Source: Pseudomonadota bacterium (GTDB lineage Bacteria > Pseudomonadota > Alphaproteobacteria > Acetobacterales > Acetobacteraceae). Taken from it: 64,000 nt of DNA. Where the stretch lies: NCBI GenBank assembly GCA_021845985.1, contig JAJZES010000042.1:1-64000 (forward strand), in the 5' to 3' direction. Under the pieces are notes generated by a model, which was not told where the DNA came from, made no database searches, and saw nothing but the letters and a program-made list of their open reading frames with translations. Made by a program: the position numbers and the translations under genes. Each line of letters starts with the position of its first letter. Position 1 is the first letter of the stretch. Of this stretch, positions 47,399 through 57,781 are shown piece after piece.

Positions 47399-47718
47399 TG
47401 GCCGCGCGCATCCGCAAGGGCGACACCGTCGTTGTCACCACCGGCTCGGACAAGGGCAAGCGCGGCGAGGTGCTGCAGGTGCTGCCGCGCGACGGCCGCG
47501 CGGTGGTGCAGGGCGTCAATATCGCCAAGCGTCACACCAAGCCGGGCGGCGCCGGCCAGCCGGGCGGGATCATCGAACGCGAGGCGACCATTCATCTGTC
47601 CAACCTGATGCTGATCGACGGCAAGACCGACAAGCCGACGCGGGTCGGCTTCCGGGTGCTGGAAGGCGGACGGAAGGTGCGCGTTGCCAAGGCGACCGGC
47701 AACGTGATCGAAAGCTGA
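47398..47718 (+). CDS. rplX: 50S ribosomal protein L24
   Basis: The 106-residue L24 is an assembly initiator of the 50S subunit. The KOW motif [20 protein letters not shown] is at residues 5-24, and NIAKRHTKP follows. The ATG at 47398 overlaps the rplN stop; a GTG three bases earlier is in frame. Confidence 0.97.
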   Translation: MAARIRKGDTVVVTTGSDKGKRGEVLQVLPRDGRAVVQGVNIAKRHTKPGGAGQPGGIIEREATIHLSNLMLIDGKTDKPTRVGFRVLEGGRKVRVAKATGNVIES

Positions 47719-47728
47719 GGATGCTGCG

Positions 47729-48511
47729 ATGAGCGGTTCGAACAAGGGCGGCAAGGGCGGCCCGGCAAAAGGCGGCACCGCCAAGGGCGGTTCGGCCAAG
47801 AGCAATCCGGCCAAGAGCGGCGGCAAGTCGGCAGCGTCAAAGGGTGCCGCCGGGCGCGGCGCCCAGGGTGCGGCGGCGGCGGCGAAGGGCGGCAAGGCCG
47901 GCGGCGGCGATCAGTCGTCGGTGCAGGCGGTGACGATTGCGGCACAGGCGCAGGCCTCGCCGCGTGAGACGCCGCGCATGCAGCGCCGCTATACCGAAGT
48001 GGTGCGCGGCGCGCTGCAGAAAGAGTTCGGCTACACCAACCCGATGCAGGTGCCGAAGCTGGAGAAGATCGTCATCAACATGGGCGTCGGCGAGGCCGCG
48101 GGCGACCAGAAGAAGCTTGATGCGGCGGTTGCCGAGCTGGCGCTGATCAGCGGTCAGCGGCCGGTCAAGACGCTGGCCAAGAAGGCGATCGCTGGCTTCA
48201 AGATCCGCAAGGGTCTGGCGATCGGCTGCAAGGTGACGTTGCGGCGGGCGAGGATGTACGAGTTTCTCGATCGTCTGGTGACCATCGCGCTGCCGCGGGT
48301 GCGCGACTTTCGCGGCATCCCCGGCAACAAGGGGTTCGACGGGCGCGGCAACTTCGCCATGGGGCTGAAGGAGCAGATCGTGTTCCCGGAGATCGTCTAT
48401 GACCGGGTCGATCAGATTCGCGGCATGGACATCGTCTTCGTGACCACGGCGCGCAACGATGCCGAGGCCAAGGCGCTGCTCAAGCAGTTCGATATCCCGT
48501 TCGCCGGCTGA
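47729..48511 (+). CDS. rplE: 50S ribosomal protein L5 with long basic N-terminal tail
   Basis: The 260-residue protein is far longer than normal L5 (about 180). Residues 84-260 are an ordinary L5: [43 protein letters not shown]-type [20 protein letters not shown] and [20 protein letters not shown]. Residues 1 to about 80 are a disordered-looking Gly/Lys/Ala/Ser-rich tail with repeated AKGG, AKSG and AKSN motifs. GAGGATGCTGCG before the ATG at 47729 is a fair ribosome site, while the internal ATG before the core (codon 84) has none, so the tail is probably translated. Confidence 0.93.
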   Translation: MSGSNKGGKGGPAKGGTAKGGSAKSNPAKSGGKSAASKGAAGRGAQGAAAAAKGGKAGGGDQSSVQAVTIAAQAQASPRETPRMQRRYTEVVRGALQKEFGYTNPMQVPKLEKIVINMGVGEAAGDQKKLDAAVAELALISGQRPVKTLAKKAIAGFKIRKGLAIGCKVTLRRARMYEFLDRLVTIALPRVRDFRGIPGNKGFDGRGNFAMGLKEQIVFPEIVYDRVDQIRGMDIVFVTTARNDAEAKALLKQFDIPFAG

Positions 48512-48590
48512 CGGCGGCGGATTCTGAAGCACGACGGATTGTGGAATACCGCGGCGGCAACGCCGGCCGGTTCCGGAGGGTGAAGACAGG

Positions 48591-48896
48591 ATGGCCAAGA
48601 AATCTTCGGTCAACCGCAACAGCATGCGGGAACGGATGGGCAAGCGCGACAAGTCCAAGCGGGCGGCGCTGAAGGCGATCGTGATGGACCGCTCGCTGCC
48701 GGTCGAGGACCGCTTCAATGCGACGCTGAAGCTGGCGCAACTGCCGCGCAACGGCGCCGCGGTGCGGGTGCGCCTGCGCTGTGCGTTGACCGGCCGGCCG
48801 CGCGGCAACTACCGCAAGTTCAAGCTCAGCCGCATCATGTTGCGGGACCTCGCCAGCAGCGGCGAGATCCCCGGCATGGTCAAGGCGAGCTGGTAA
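48591..48896 (+). CDS. rpsN: 30S ribosomal protein S14
   Basis: The 101-residue S14 is of the zinc-free (C-minus) type, with a single Cys. [16 protein letters not shown], then [20 protein letters not shown] and [11 protein letters not shown] are typical. It follows rplE after a 79-base gap with GGAGGGTGAAGACAGG before the start. Confidence 0.98.
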   Translation: MAKKSSVNRNSMRERMGKRDKSKRAALKAIVMDRSLPVEDRFNATLKLAQLPRNGAAVRVRLRCALTGRPRGNYRKFKLSRIMLRDLASSGEIPGMVKASW

Positions 48897-48908
48897 GGGA
48901 CGCCCGGA

Positions 48909-49307
48909 ATGAGCTTGTCCGATCCGCTCGGCGACATGCTGACACGCATCCGCAACGCGCAGCGTGCGCGGCATGCGATGTGCCTCTCCCCGGCATCCCG
49001 ACTGCGCGCCAACGTGCTCGATGTGCTCAAGCGCGAGGGCTTCATCCGCGGCTTCAGCGCCGAGGAACTGCGCCCGGGCATCGCCCAGTTGCGCATCGAG
49101 CTGAAATACAACGAGGGAGAGCCGGTGATCAAAGAGATCCACCGGGTCTCCAAGCCCGGCCGCCGCGTCTATTCCAAGATCAAGGAACTGCCGCGGGTCT
49201 ATGCCGGCCTCGGTGTGTCCATTCTGTCCACGCCCCGCGGGGTTTTGAGCGATGCCGAGGCGCGCGCTGCCAATGTTGGCGGCGAAGTCCTCTGCCGCGT
49301 GTTCTGA
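48909..49307 (+). CDS. rpsH: 30S ribosomal protein S8
   Basis: The 132-residue S8 binds the central domain of 16S rRNA, and in other bacteria represses the spc operon. [20 protein letters not shown], the central [18 protein letters not shown] and the C-terminal [16 protein letters not shown] and GGEVLCRVF are typical. Confidence 0.98.
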   Translation: MSLSDPLGDMLTRIRNAQRARHAMCLSPASRLRANVLDVLKREGFIRGFSAEELRPGIAQLRIELKYNEGEPVIKEIHRVSKPGRRVYSKIKELPRVYAGLGVSILSTPRGVLSDAEARAANVGGEVLCRVF

Positions 49308-49320
49308 GGAGGCGCGGAGC

Positions 49321-49854
49321 ATGTCCCGCGTAGGGAAATATCCGGTGCCGCTGCCGGCCGGTGTCCAGGTGGCGATTGCCGACCAGACGCTGACGGCAAG
49401 CGGCAAGTTGGGCGCGCTGTCGCTGCGGTTGACCGACAACATCGAGGCCAAGGTGGAGGATGGTCGGGTGGCGATTGCGCCGCGCGGCAATTCGGCACCG
49501 GCGCGGATGATGTGGGGCACCACGCGGGCGCTGGTCGCCAACATGGTGCGCGGCGTCTCGGTCGGTTACACCAAGTCGATGGAGATCACCGGCACCGGCT
49601 TCCGCGCCTCGGTGCAGGGCGGCAACCTGGTGATCAATCTCGGCTTCTCGCATGACGTGGTGTATCCGGTGCCGGCTGGCATCAAGATTACCTGCGAGCG
49701 ACCGACGGCGATCAAGGTCGAAGGCATGGACAAGCGGCAGGTCGGCCAGGTCGCCGCCGAAATCCGCGCCTACCGTCCGCCTGAGCCGTACAAGGGCAAG
49801 GGCGTGAAGTTCGAGGGCGAGGCGATCCGCCGCAAGGAAGGCAAGAAGAAGTGA
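49321..49854 (+). CDS. rplF: 50S ribosomal protein L6
   Basis: The 177-residue L6 is a double-domain protein near the GTPase centre. [38 protein letters not shown]-type sequence, the [20 protein letters not shown] motif and a Lys-rich end are typical. GAGGAGGCGCGGAGC precedes the ATG. The last base of its stop is the first base of the rplR ATG. Confidence 0.98.
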   Translation: MSRVGKYPVPLPAGVQVAIADQTLTASGKLGALSLRLTDNIEAKVEDGRVAIAPRGNSAPARMMWGTTRALVANMVRGVSVGYTKSMEITGTGFRASVQGGNLVINLGFSHDVVYPVPAGIKITCERPTAIKVEGMDKRQVGQVAAEIRAYRPPEPYKGKGVKFEGEAIRRKEGKKK

Positions 49855-50216
49855 TGAGCGCGAACCAGGAATTGCGGGAGCGTCGGCGGGATCGCCTGCG
49901 CTTCGCACTGCGCCGCAAGGCTGGCGGTAGGCCGCGCCTGTCGGTGTTCCGCTCCGGCAAGCAGATGTATGCCCAGGTGATCGACGACGCCGCCGGGCAT
50001 ACGCTGGCCGCCGCTTCGACGCTGGATGCGAGTTTGCGCGAGGCGCTGCGGACCGGCGCCGACAAGGCAGCGGCGGCGGCGGTCGGCAAGTTGATTGCCG
50101 AGCGGGCGCTGGCCGCCGGCATCACTGCGGTGGTGTTCGATCGCGGCGCCTATCTCTACCACGGCCGGGTGAAAGCCCTGGCGGATGCCGCCCGCGAAGG
50201 CGGGTTGGCCTTCTGA
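49854..50216 (+). CDS. rplR: 50S ribosomal protein L18
   Basis: The 120-residue L18 binds 5S r[21 protein letters not shown], then [20 protein letters not shown] and [20 protein letters not shown] are typical. The ATG at 49854 is favoured over an in-frame GTG at 49851; both overlap the rplF stop. Confidence 0.97.
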   Translation: MSANQELRERRRDRLRFALRRKAGGRPRLSVFRSGKQMYAQVIDDAAGHTLAAASTLDASLREALRTGADKAAAAAVGKLIAERALAAGITAVVFDRGAYLYHGRVKALADAAREGGLAF

Positions 50217-50227
50217 GGGGAAGCAGC

Positions 50228-50830
50228 ATGGCACGGGAACCCAGGGACGGCGGTGGGCGCGGTCGCGACCGCGAGCGCGACCGGGACGGCGACGAACTGA
50301 TCGACAAGCTGGTCACCATCAATCGCGTCGCCAAAGTGGTCAAGGGTGGCCGGCGCTTCGCCTTTGCCGCGCTGGTCGTCGTTGGCGATCAGAAGGGCCG
50401 CGTCGGCTACGGCGCCGGCAAGGCGCGCGAAGTGCCGGAGGCGATCCGCAAGGCCACCGATCGCGCCAAGCGGGCGATGATCCGGGTGCCGATGAAGGAA
50501 GGCCGCACGCTGCACCATGACGTGCAGGGGCATTACGGCGCCGGCTCGGTGGTGCTGCGCTCGGCGACGGCGGGCACCGGGATCATTGCCGGCGGCCCGA
50601 TGCGCGCGGTGTTCGAGACGCTGGGCATCGGCGACGTGGTGGCCAAGAGTCTTGGCAGTCGCAATCCGCACAACATGGTCAAGGCGACGTTCGACGCGCT
50701 GACCCGCTGCGCCAGCCCGCGTTCGGTGGCGTCGCGGCGCGGCAAGAAGGTGTCGGACCTGCTCGGTCGGCGCGAGTCGGCACCGGCGGCGGCGCCGGCA
50801 GCGGCGGCCCAGGAGGCGGTCGATGGTTGA
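50228..50830 (+). CDS. rpsE: 30S ribosomal protein S5
   Basis: The 200-residue S5 takes part in decoding accuracy. The N-terminus carries an Arg/Asp-rich extension ([17 protein letters not shown], about residues 7-23). The double-stranded RNA-binding domain follows: [20 protein letters not shown], then [18 protein letters not shown]. It ends with an Ala/Pro-rich tail. Its 3' end overlaps rpmD by 8 bases. Confidence 0.98.
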   Translation: MAREPRDGGGRGRDRERDRDGDELIDKLVTINRVAKVVKGGRRFAFAALVVVGDQKGRVGYGAGKAREVPEAIRKATDRAKRAMIRVPMKEGRTLHHDVQGHYGAGSVVLRSATAGTGIIAGGPMRAVFETLGIGDVVAKSLGSRNPHNMVKATFDALTRCASPRSVASRRGKKVSDLLGRRESAPAAAPAAAAQEAVDG

Positions 50831-51038
50831 TGCGGCGAGCGCCGGGCAGAGCGCCGGCAAGCGCGTCCGGGTGACGCAGATCGCGTCCGGCAACGGGCGC
50901 AAGCCCGGCCAGCAGGCGACGCTGGTCGGACTCGGGCTGAACAAGATCCGCCGGTCGCGCGACCTGGAGGATACGCCGTCGGTGCGCGGCATGATCCGCA
51001 AGGTCGCGCATCTGGTGTCGGTCGAGGACCTGGCCTGA
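50823..51038 (+). CDS. rpmD: 50S ribosomal protein L30
   Basis: The 71-residue L30 shows the typical [40 protein letters not shown] and [11 protein letters not shown] 13-residue N-terminal extension ([13 protein letters not shown]) is present and its ATG overlaps rpsE, supporting translational coupling. Confidence 0.97.
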   Translation: MVDAASAGQSAGKRVRVTQIASGNGRKPGQQATLVGLGLNKIRRSRDLEDTPSVRGMIRKVAHLVSVEDLA

Positions 51039-51057
51039 TCGGCCGAGGGGAAAGACG

Positions 51058-51549
51058 ATGAAGCTTAATCAGTTGCGCGATAATCCGGGGGCCCGCCCGA
51101 CGTCCAAGCGGTTGGGGCGCGGCATCGGCTCGGGCAAGGGCAAGACCAGCGGCAAGGGCGTCAAGGGTCAGAAGGCGCGCGAGGGCGTGGCGCTGAACGG
51201 GTTCGAGGGCGGTCAGCTCCCGATCTACCGTCGGTTGCCCAAGCGTGGCTTCACCAACCTGTTCCGCAAGGACTATGCGCCGCTAAACCTCGGCGTGCTG
51301 GCCAAGGCGATCCAGGCCGGGCGGATCGACGCGGCGCAGCCGATTACCGAGGCGATGCTGCGCGATGCCGGTCTGGTGCGCGGTGGCAAGGTCGCCGGCG
51401 TGCGGCTGCTGGCTGAGGGCGAGATCGGCCGGGCCATCACCATCACCGTGTCGGGCGCCTCGGCGGCGGCGGTGGCGGCGGTCGAACAGGCCGGTGGCAC
51501 GGTGACGACGACGGTGGCCAAGCGGGAAGCCCCGGCCGCGGCCGCCTGA
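51058..51549 (+). CDS. rplO: 50S ribosomal protein L15
   Basis: The 163-residue L15 is a late-assembly protein of the 50S subunit. [20 protein letters not shown], the Gly/Lys-rich [20 protein letters not shown] and [18 protein letters not shown] are typical. GAGGGGAAAGACG precedes the ATG. A strong hairpin lies between this gene and secY. Confidence 0.98.
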   Translation: MKLNQLRDNPGARPTSKRLGRGIGSGKGKTSGKGVKGQKAREGVALNGFEGGQLPIYRRLPKRGFTNLFRKDYAPLNLGVLAKAIQAGRIDAAQPITEAMLRDAGLVRGGKVAGVRLLAEGEIGRAITITVSGASAAAVAAVEQAGGTVTTTVAKREAPAAAA

Positions 51550-51566
51550 TCCGACCACGCTTGCGC

Positions 51567-51648
51567 CCGCCGCCCCGGCGGCGGCACAATGGCTGCATCG
51601 AGCGGCGCCCCCGGGAGACCTCCTCGGCCCTCCCGGCGGCGCCGCTTT
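51567..51648 (+). terminator. Hairpins in the rplO-secY gap
   Basis: A small stem CCGCCG/CGGCGG (51567-51581) is followed by a large hairpin. There AGCGGCGCC (51601-51609) pairs with GGCGCCGCT (51638-51646), and after one C-C mismatch CCGGGAG (51611-51617) pairs with CTCCCGG (51630-51636). TTTC follows. The large hairpin ends 17 bases before the secY ATG, so it could attenuate transcription or shield secY from upstream mRNA decay. Confidence 0.55.
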
Positions 51649-51665
51649 CGTGAACGGAGTAGCCT

Positions 51666-53021
51666 ATGGCCTCGGCGGCCGAGCAGCTTGCTGCCAATCT
51701 CAGCCTCGGAACGCTGTCCAAGGCGACCGAGCTCAAGAAGCGCATCTGGTTCACCCTGGGTGCGCTGCTGGTCTATCGTGTCGGCACCTACATCCCGGTG
51801 CCCGGCGTCGATGCCTCGGTGCTCGGCGAATTGCTGCAAAGCCGCGGCGGCGGCGGCATCCTTGGCATGTTCAACATGTTCAGCGGCGGCGCGCTCGGCC
51901 GCATGACCGTGTTTGCGCTCAACATCATGCCCTATATCAGCGCCAGCATCATCATCCAGTTGTTGTCCGCCGCCGTGCCGACGCTGGAGAGCCTCAAGAA
52001 AGAGGGTGAGAGCGGGCGCAAGAAGCTCAACCAGTACACCCGCTACCTGACCGTCATCATCGCCATGTTCCAGTCCTATGGCATCGCCGTCGGGCTGGAG
52101 GGGATGCACGGCAGTTTCGGCGCCGCGGTGGTCGATCCCGGCGCGTTCTTCCGCCTGTCCTGCGTCGTCTCGCTGGTCGGCGGCACGATGTTCCTGATGT
52201 GGCTTGGCGAGCAGATCACCGCGCGCGGGATCGGCAACGGGATTTCGCTGATCATCTTCTCCGGCATCGTCGCCAATGTGCCGCATGCCCTGGCGACGCT
52301 CTTGGAACTCGGCCGCACCGGCGCGCTCAGCCCGATTTTCATCCTCGCCTTCATCGTCATCGCCTTCGCCGTCATCGCCTTCATCGTCTTCATGGAGCGG
52401 GCACAGCGGCGCGTCGTCATCCAGTATCCGAAGCGTCAGGTCGGCACCCGGATGTTCGGCGGCGATGCCACCCACATGCCGCTCAAGGTCAACACCTCGG
52501 GCGTCATTCCGCCGATTTTCGCCAGTTCGATCCTGCTCATCCCGGCCACCATCGCCGGGTTTTCCGGCCGCGTCGGCGGCACGGGGGGCGGCATTCTCGG
52601 CACCATCGGCAACGCGCTCGGCCACGGCCAGCCGGCGTACATGATCGCCTATGCGGCGATGATCGTGTTCTTCAGCTATTTCTACACCGCCGTCGTGTTC
52701 AACCCGCAGGAGACGGCGGATAACCTGAAGAAATACGGCGGCTTCATTCCCGGCATCCGGCCGGGCACTGCCACCGCCGACTATTTCGATTATGTGCTGA
52801 CCCGGCTGACCACGATCGGGGCGATCTATCTCGTCGTCGTCTGCCTGCTGCCGGAGATTCTGATCAGCAACTATGGCGTACCGTTCTATTTCGGCGGCAC
52901 CAGCATCATGATCGTCGTCTCGGTGACCATGGACACGGTGACGCAAATCCAGTCCCATCTGCTCGCACACCAATATGAGGGCTTGATTCGCAAGGCCAGG
53001 GTGCGGGGGAGGGGACGGTGA
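51666..53021 (+). CDS. secY: Protein translocase subunit SecY
   Basis: The 451-residue channel subunit of the SecYEG translocon shows about ten membrane helices. The plug-region [21 protein letters not shown]-type sequence, the cytoplasmic loop segment [20 protein letters not shown] and the conserved loop [20 protein letters not shown] (about 255-275) are present. GGAGTAGCCT precedes the ATG. Its stop overlaps the GTG start of adk. Confidence 0.97.
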   Translation: MASAAEQLAANLSLGTLSKATELKKRIWFTLGALLVYRVGTYIPVPGVDASVLGELLQSRGGGGILGMFNMFSGGALGRMTVFALNIMPYISASIIIQLLSAAVPTLESLKKEGESGRKKLNQYTRYLTVIIAMFQSYGIAVGLEGMHGSFGAAVVDPGAFFRLSCVVSLVGGTMFLMWLGEQITARGIGNGISLIIFSGIVANVPHALATLLELGRTGALSPIFILAFIVIAFAVIAFIVFMERAQRRVVIQYPKRQVGTRMFGGDATHMPLKVNTSGVIPPIFASSILLIPATIAGFSGRVGGTGGGILGTIGNALGHGQPAYMIAYAAMIVFFSYFYTAVVFNPQETADNLKKYGGFIPGIRPGTATADYFDYVLTRLTTIGAIYLVVVCLLPEILISNYGVPFYFGGTSIMIVVSVTMDTVTQIQSHLLAHQYEGLIRKARVRGRGR

Positions 53022-53701
53022 ATCTGATCCTGCTGGGGCCTCCGGGCGCCGGGAAGGGGACCCAGGCAAAGCGTCTGGAAGCGCGTTTCGGCATCGTGCA
53101 GATCTCGACCGGCGACATGCTGCGCGCCGAGGTCGCCGCCGGCTCGGCGGTCGGGCGCGAGGCCAATGCGGTGATGGAGGCCGGGCATCTGGTGTCCGAC
53201 GACATCCTGATCCGCATGCTCGGCCAGCGCATCGAGCGGGCCGATTGCGTGCGCGGCTTCGTGCTCGACGGGTTTCCGCGCACCGTGCCGCAGGCCGAGG
53301 CGCTGGGCGTGCTGCTGGCGGGGCGCAACCAGACCCTCGACGCGGTGGTTGAGTTGCAGGTCGATGCCCCGGCGCTGGTCGAGCGGATCGCCGGACGCTT
53401 CACCTGCGCCAAATGTGGCGTCGGCTACCACGACAGCTTCAAGCGACCGCTGCTGGACGGCGTCTGTGATGTCTGCGGCAGTCACGATTTCGTCCGCCGG
53501 GCCGACGACAACCGCGAGACGGTGCAGGCGCGGCTGGCCGCCTACCAGCGCCAGACGGCGCCGATCCTGCCGCACTATGCCGCCGCCGGGTTGCTGCACC
53601 GGGTGGACGGCATGGCCGATATCGACGTGGTGACGCAGCAGATCATGGCGGTGCTGGACCATTTGCCGGCGGCCTCGGCAGCAAGAGGGGTTTCACCGTG
53701 A
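53018..53701 (+). CDS. adk: Adenylate kinase, zinc-LID type
   Basis: The 227-residue kinase interconverts ATP plus AMP and two ADP. The P-loop [10 protein letters not shown] is at residues 7-16, and [13 protein letters not shown] follows. The LID domain has four Cys (C130, C133, C150, C153) spaced as a zinc site, in contrast to the Cys-free enterobacterial form. The start is GTG, overlapping the secY stop. The location between secY and rpsM is typical of many alphaproteobacteria. Confidence 0.97.
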   Translation: MNLILLGPPGAGKGTQAKRLEARFGIVQISTGDMLRAEVAAGSAVGREANAVMEAGHLVSDDILIRMLGQRIERADCVRGFVLDGFPRTVPQAEALGVLLAGRNQTLDAVVELQVDAPALVERIAGRFTCAKCGVGYHDSFKRPLLDGVCDVCGSHDFVRRADDNRETVQARLAAYQRQTAPILPHYAAAGLLHRVDGMADIDVVTQQIMAVLDHLPAASAARGVSP

Positions 53702-53716
53702 CGTGACCGCCATGCG

Positions 53717-53744
53717 TTGACAGCGCGGCGCGCGCGGGTATAGT
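53717..53744 (+). promoter_or_regulatory. Internal promoter before rpsM
   Basis: TTGACA at 53717-53722 and TATAGT at 53739-53744 with a 16-base spacer lie just after adk. These hexamers are close to consensus in otherwise GC-rich DNA. A leader of about 130 bases leads to rpsM. This would drive rpsM-rpsK-rpoA-rplQ independently of the upstream S10-spc run. Confidence 0.75.
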
Positions 53745-53884
53745 GCGCGCCCTCGGCGCCGCCCTGGTGGACGGTGCCGATTGACGTTTTCCGAACCTGA
53801 TCCGTTGCCAACCGCTGGTCCAGGCGGCTGTCGCGGCGGGGCGGGCGAAGCCCGGGGCGATCCCGGAACGAAGGAGTTGAGGGC

Positions 53885-54262
<378 letters not shown>

Positions 54263-54337
54263 GCGTCTCCGCCGCTTTCCGCATGATGCATCCGCGCGCC
54301 CGGCAAGGGTGCGGCGGCGACAAGGACAGGATCGAAG

Positions 54338-54736
54338 ATGGCGAAGCAAGCGAACGCCGGTGCGCGCACCCGCAAGAAGGAGCGCAAGAATATCTCCTCC
54401 GGCGTTGCCCATGTGGCGGCGACGTTCAACAACACCATGATCACCATCACCGACGCGCAGGGCAACGCCATCGCCTGGTCGTCCTCGGGCAGCCAGGGCT
54501 TCAAGGGCAGCCGCAAATCGACCCCCTATGCCGCGCAGGTCGCCGCGGAGGATGCCGGCCGCAAGGCCCGCGAGCATGGCATGGAGACGCTGGAGATCGA
54601 GGTCAGCGGCCCCGGTTCGGGCCGTGAAAGCGCGCTGCGTGCGCTGCAGACGGTCGGCTTCTCGATCACCGCGATCCGCGACATGACGCCGATCCCGCAT
54701 AATGGCTGCCGTCCGCGCAAGCGCCGGCGGGTCTGA
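54338..54736 (+). CDS. rpsK: 30S ribosomal protein S11
   Basis: The 132-residue S11 belongs to the platform of the 30S subunit. [40 protein letters not shown] and the C-terminal [16 protein letters not shown] are typical. ACAGGATCGAAG precedes the ATG. Confidence 0.98.
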   Translation: MAKQANAGARTRKKERKNISSGVAHVAATFNNTMITITDAQGNAIAWSSSGSQGFKGSRKSTPYAAQVAAEDAGRKAREHGMETLEIEVSGPGSGRESALRALQTVGFSITAIRDMTPIPHNGCRPRKRRRV

Positions 54737-54845
54737 TTGCCATCGGCTACGGGCATGACGCCGGCGCGCTGTTTGGGCGCCGGCCCCGCAAGGCCCCGCA
54801 AGGGGAACGGCGCGCCGCCAAACCCATGACCGCATGAGGCTTAGC

Positions 54846-55865
54846 GTGGTCCTGCAAAAGAACTGGCAATCCCTGATCAAGCCGGAAAAGCTCGATGTCG
54901 AGCCCGGCTCCGATCCGTCGCGCGTGGCGACCGTTGTTGCCGAACCGCTGGAGCGCGGTTTCGGCATGACGCTCGGCAACGCCCTGCGCCGCATCCTGCT
55001 GTCGTCGCTGCAGGGCGCCGCGGTCACCGCGCTGCAGATCGACGGCGTGCTGCACGAGTTCAGCAGCGTGCCCGGCGTGCGCGAGGACGTCACCGACATC
55101 GTGCTCAACGTCAAGCAACTGGCGCTGCGCATGCACGGTGACGGGCCGAAGCGGATGACGCTGACGGCGACCGGCCCCGGCGAAGTGCGGGCAGGCCAGA
55201 TCCAGGCCGGGCACGACATCGACATCATGAACCCCGATCTGATCATCTGCACCCTCGACGAGGGGGTCAGGCTCGGCATGGAGTTCACCGTGCAGAGCAG
55301 CAAGGGATACTGGCCGGCCAGCGTCAATCGGCCGGAAGATGCGCCGATCGGGCTGATCCCGGTCGATGCCATCTACTCGCCGGTGCGCCGCTGCTCCTAC
55401 AAGGTCGAGCCGACCCGGGTTGGTCAGGTCACCGATTACGACAAGCTGCTGCTGACGGTGGAGACCAATGGCGCGGTGACGCCCGAGGATGCGGTGGCGC
55501 TGGCCGCGCGCATTCTGCAGGACCAGCTCCAGTTGTTCATCAACTTCGATGAGCCGCAGCAGGTCCGCGCCGAGGAGCATCAGGACGATCTGCCGTTCAA
55601 CCGCAATCTGCTGCGCAAGGTCGATGAACTCGAATTGTCGGTGCGCAGCGCCAATTGCCTGAAGAACGACAACATCGTCTATATCGGCGATCTGGTGCAG
55701 AAGTCGGAGCAGGAGATGCTGCGGACCCCGAACTTTGGCCGCAAGTCGCTCAATGAGATCAAGGAAGTGCTGACGGCGATGGGCCTGACGCTGGGCATGA
55801 GCGTGTCCGGCTGGCCGCCGGAGAATATCGAGGATCTGGCGAAGCGGCTGGAAGAGCCGTTCTGA
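54846..55865 (+). CDS. rpoA: RNA polymerase alpha subunit
   Basis: The 339-residue alpha subunit. A GTG at 54846 gives the conserved family start [16 protein letters not shown] and has GAGG six bases upstream; an in-frame ATG at 54834 would add four residues and lacks a ribosome site. The N-terminal assembly domain has [20 protein letters not shown]. The linker follows near 235, and the C-terminal DNA- and activator-binding domain runs from about 250 ([33 protein letters not shown]). Confidence 0.97.
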   Translation: MVLQKNWQSLIKPEKLDVEPGSDPSRVATVVAEPLERGFGMTLGNALRRILLSSLQGAAVTALQIDGVLHEFSSVPGVREDVTDIVLNVKQLALRMHGDGPKRMTLTATGPGEVRAGQIQAGHDIDIMNPDLIICTLDEGVRLGMEFTVQSSKGYWPASVNRPEDAPIGLIPVDAIYSPVRRCSYKVEPTRVGQVTDYDKLLLTVETNGAVTPEDAVALAARILQDQLQLFINFDEPQQVRAEEHQDDLPFNRNLLRKVDELELSVRSANCLKNDNIVYIGDLVQKSEQEMLRTPNFGRKSLNEIKEVLTAMGLTLGMSVSGWPPENIEDLAKRLEEPF

Positions 55866-55887
55866 GCCGCGAAAAGGGACCGCATCG

Positions 55888-56310
55888 ATGCGTCACGGAA
55901 TGGCCGGCCGCAAGCTCGGCGTCACCTCAACCCATCGCGCCGCCATGTTCCGCAACATGGCGCACGCACTGCTCAAGCACGAGCAGATCACCACCACGCT
56001 GCCCAAGGCGAAGGAGCTGCGGCCGGTGGCGGAGAAGCTGATCACGCTCGGCAAGCGCGGCGGGCTGCACGCGCGTCGGCAGGCGTATGCGCAGTTGCGT
56101 GACGATGTCATGGTCAACAAGCTGTTCAGCACTCTGGCCGAACGCTATCGCGGCCGCGCCGGCGGCTATACGCGGGTGCTCAAGGCCGGCATGCGCTACG
56201 GCGATGCGGCGAGCATGGCGGTGATCGAGCTGGTCGATCGCGACCCGTCGGCCAAGGGGCAGGACAGCGGCCCCAAGCCGGAGCGCGCCGAGGACTCCGA
56301 GAGCGAATAG
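55888..56310 (+). CDS. rplQ: 50S ribosomal protein L17
   Basis: The 140-residue L17 is the last gene of the alpha operon. [39 protein letters not shown] and [20 protein letters not shown] are typical. An acidic tail (EDSESE) ends the protein. A terminator follows directly. Confidence 0.98.
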   Translation: MRHGMAGRKLGVTSTHRAAMFRNMAHALLKHEQITTTLPKAKELRPVAEKLITLGKRGGLHARRQAYAQLRDDVMVNKLFSTLAERYRGRAGGYTRVLKAGMRYGDAASMAVIELVDRDPSAKGQDSGPKPERAEDSESE

Positions 56311-56340
56311 CCCGCGGTCCGCGCCTGCCGCGCGGGCTTT
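56310..56340 (+). terminator. Terminator of the rpsM-rplQ operon
   Basis: GCCCGCG pairs with CGCGGGC around a 14-base loop region and is followed by TTT, starting at the last base of the rplQ stop codon. A second perfect hairpin, CGCCGGCGCA with TGCGCCGGCG around GCAA, follows at 56355-56378. Confidence 0.65.
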
Positions 56341-56511
56341 GGCGGTGTGTATGGCGCCGGCGCAGCAATGCGCCGGCGTTGCTGCGTCTGGCGCTGCCCG
56401 CGTGCCTCGCCGTCGCGTTACTGGCTGCATTTGAGGCGGAGCAGGCTTGTCAGCCTCGCATGACCGGGCCATGCTGCGCCGCGCCGCCGCTACGCGGCCC
56501 CCAGGGGGAGA

Positions 56512-57753
56512 ATGTTTGCCATGAAGAGCCGACGTCGCGTACTGCTCGCCGCTTCCGCGCTGGCCGGATTGCTGTTGGCCCGTCCGGGGCTGGCCGCCGA
56601 CCAGGTGGTCAAGATCGGTATCGATGCCTCGCTGACCGGCGGCGACGCGCAGTCGGCGTTGCTGGTGAAGAACGGCGCGGTCATGGCGATCGACGAGGCG
56701 AACGCCAAGCATGAGGTGCCGGGCGTCAAGTTCGAGGCGATGGTGCTCGACGACGGCACCGCCACCGCCGGCCAGTACGATCCGGCGCAGGGCGCGATCA
56801 ATGCCCGCAAGATGGTCGCCGACCGCGCCGTGGTCGGCGCCGTCGGGCCGCAAATGTCGGGCGTCGGCAAGGCGATGGCACCGATCCTGAGCTGGGGCGA
56901 TCTGGCCATCATCACCCCGTCCTCGACCAATCCCGATTTGACCGATCCGAAATTCGCCCAGCAATATCGCCCGGCCGGCAAACCGATCTACTTCCGCACC
57001 GTGGCCACGGACGCCTATCAGGGTCCGAACATGGCCAACTACTACGCCGATACGCTGAAGGTGAAGACGCTCTACATCCTCGACGACACCGGCGCCTATG
57101 GCGAGGGCCTGTCGAACGCCTTCCAGGCGCAGGCGGAGAAGAAAGGCGTCAAAATCCTCGGCCACGACAAGATCGACCCCAAGGCCGCCGACTACGCCGC
57201 GGTGCTGACCAAGATCAAGCAGCTCAACCCGGATGGTCTCTACTATGGCGGCGTGATGCAGGCCGGCGTCAAGCTGGTCAAACAGGCCTATGAAATCCTG
57301 CCGCACAGCATGCCGAAGGGCGGCGGCGACGGATTGATCACCCCGGAGATGCTGACCGCCGCCGGCTTCCCCGCCGCCGAAGGCTGGTACTGCACCAATG
57401 CCTCGCCGCACGTCACCGAAGATCCCGCGGCCCAGGCCTGGGTGACCGCCTACAAGGCCAAGTTCAACGTCCTGCCCGACGACTACGCCATCACCTCGTA
57501 CGATGCGTCGCTGGTCATCATCGACGCGGTGAAGACGGTGGCGGCGACCGGCAAGAAGGTCACCCGCGACGCCGTGCGCGACGCCATCCAGGCGGGCAAG
57601 GTCAAGACGCTGCAGGGCGTCGTCTCGTTCGACGCCAATGGCGACATCGAGGACCGCGTCATCTCGATCTTCCAGGTGCATTACGACAAGGCGTTCCCGC
57701 AGGACGACATGATCCATCAGTTCAAATACGTCGGCGTGGCGCCGCAGTCCTGA
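56512..57753 (+). CDS. ABC transporter substrate-binding protein, branched-chain amino-acid type
   Basis: The 413-residue periplasmic binding protein of the LivK/Peripla_BP_6 family is the first gene of a liv-type operon. The N-terminal signal peptide has basic KSRRR, a hydrophobic run near residues 11-24 and the cleavage region GLAA-D. The core begins VVKIGIDASLTGGDAQSALL. Two start codons are possible: the ATG at 56512 and, nine bases on, one giving MKSRRR; the GGGGGAG ribosome site could serve either. The ligand may be leucine-type amino acids or another small amide or urea, which the sequence does not settle. Confidence 0.92.
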   Translation: MFAMKSRRRVLLAASALAGLLLARPGLAADQVVKIGIDASLTGGDAQSALLVKNGAVMAIDEANAKHEVPGVKFEAMVLDDGTATAGQYDPAQGAINARKMVADRAVVGAVGPQMSGVGKAMAPILSWGDLAIITPSSTNPDLTDPKFAQQYRPAGKPIYFRTVATDAYQGPNMANYYADTLKVKTLYILDDTGAYGEGLSNAFQAQAEKKGVKILGHDKIDPKAADYAAVLTKIKQLNPDGLYYGGVMQAGVKLVKQAYEILPHSMPKGGGDGLITPEMLTAAGFPAAEGWYCTNASPHVTEDPAAQAWVTAYKAKFNVLPDDYAITSYDASLVIIDAVKTVAATGKKVTRDAVRDAIQAGKVKTLQGVVSFDANGDIEDRVISIFQVHYDKAFPQDDMIHQFKYVGVAPQS

Positions 57754-57781
57754 GCGGCGCGGCGAAGCAGGCGCGCGGCGC

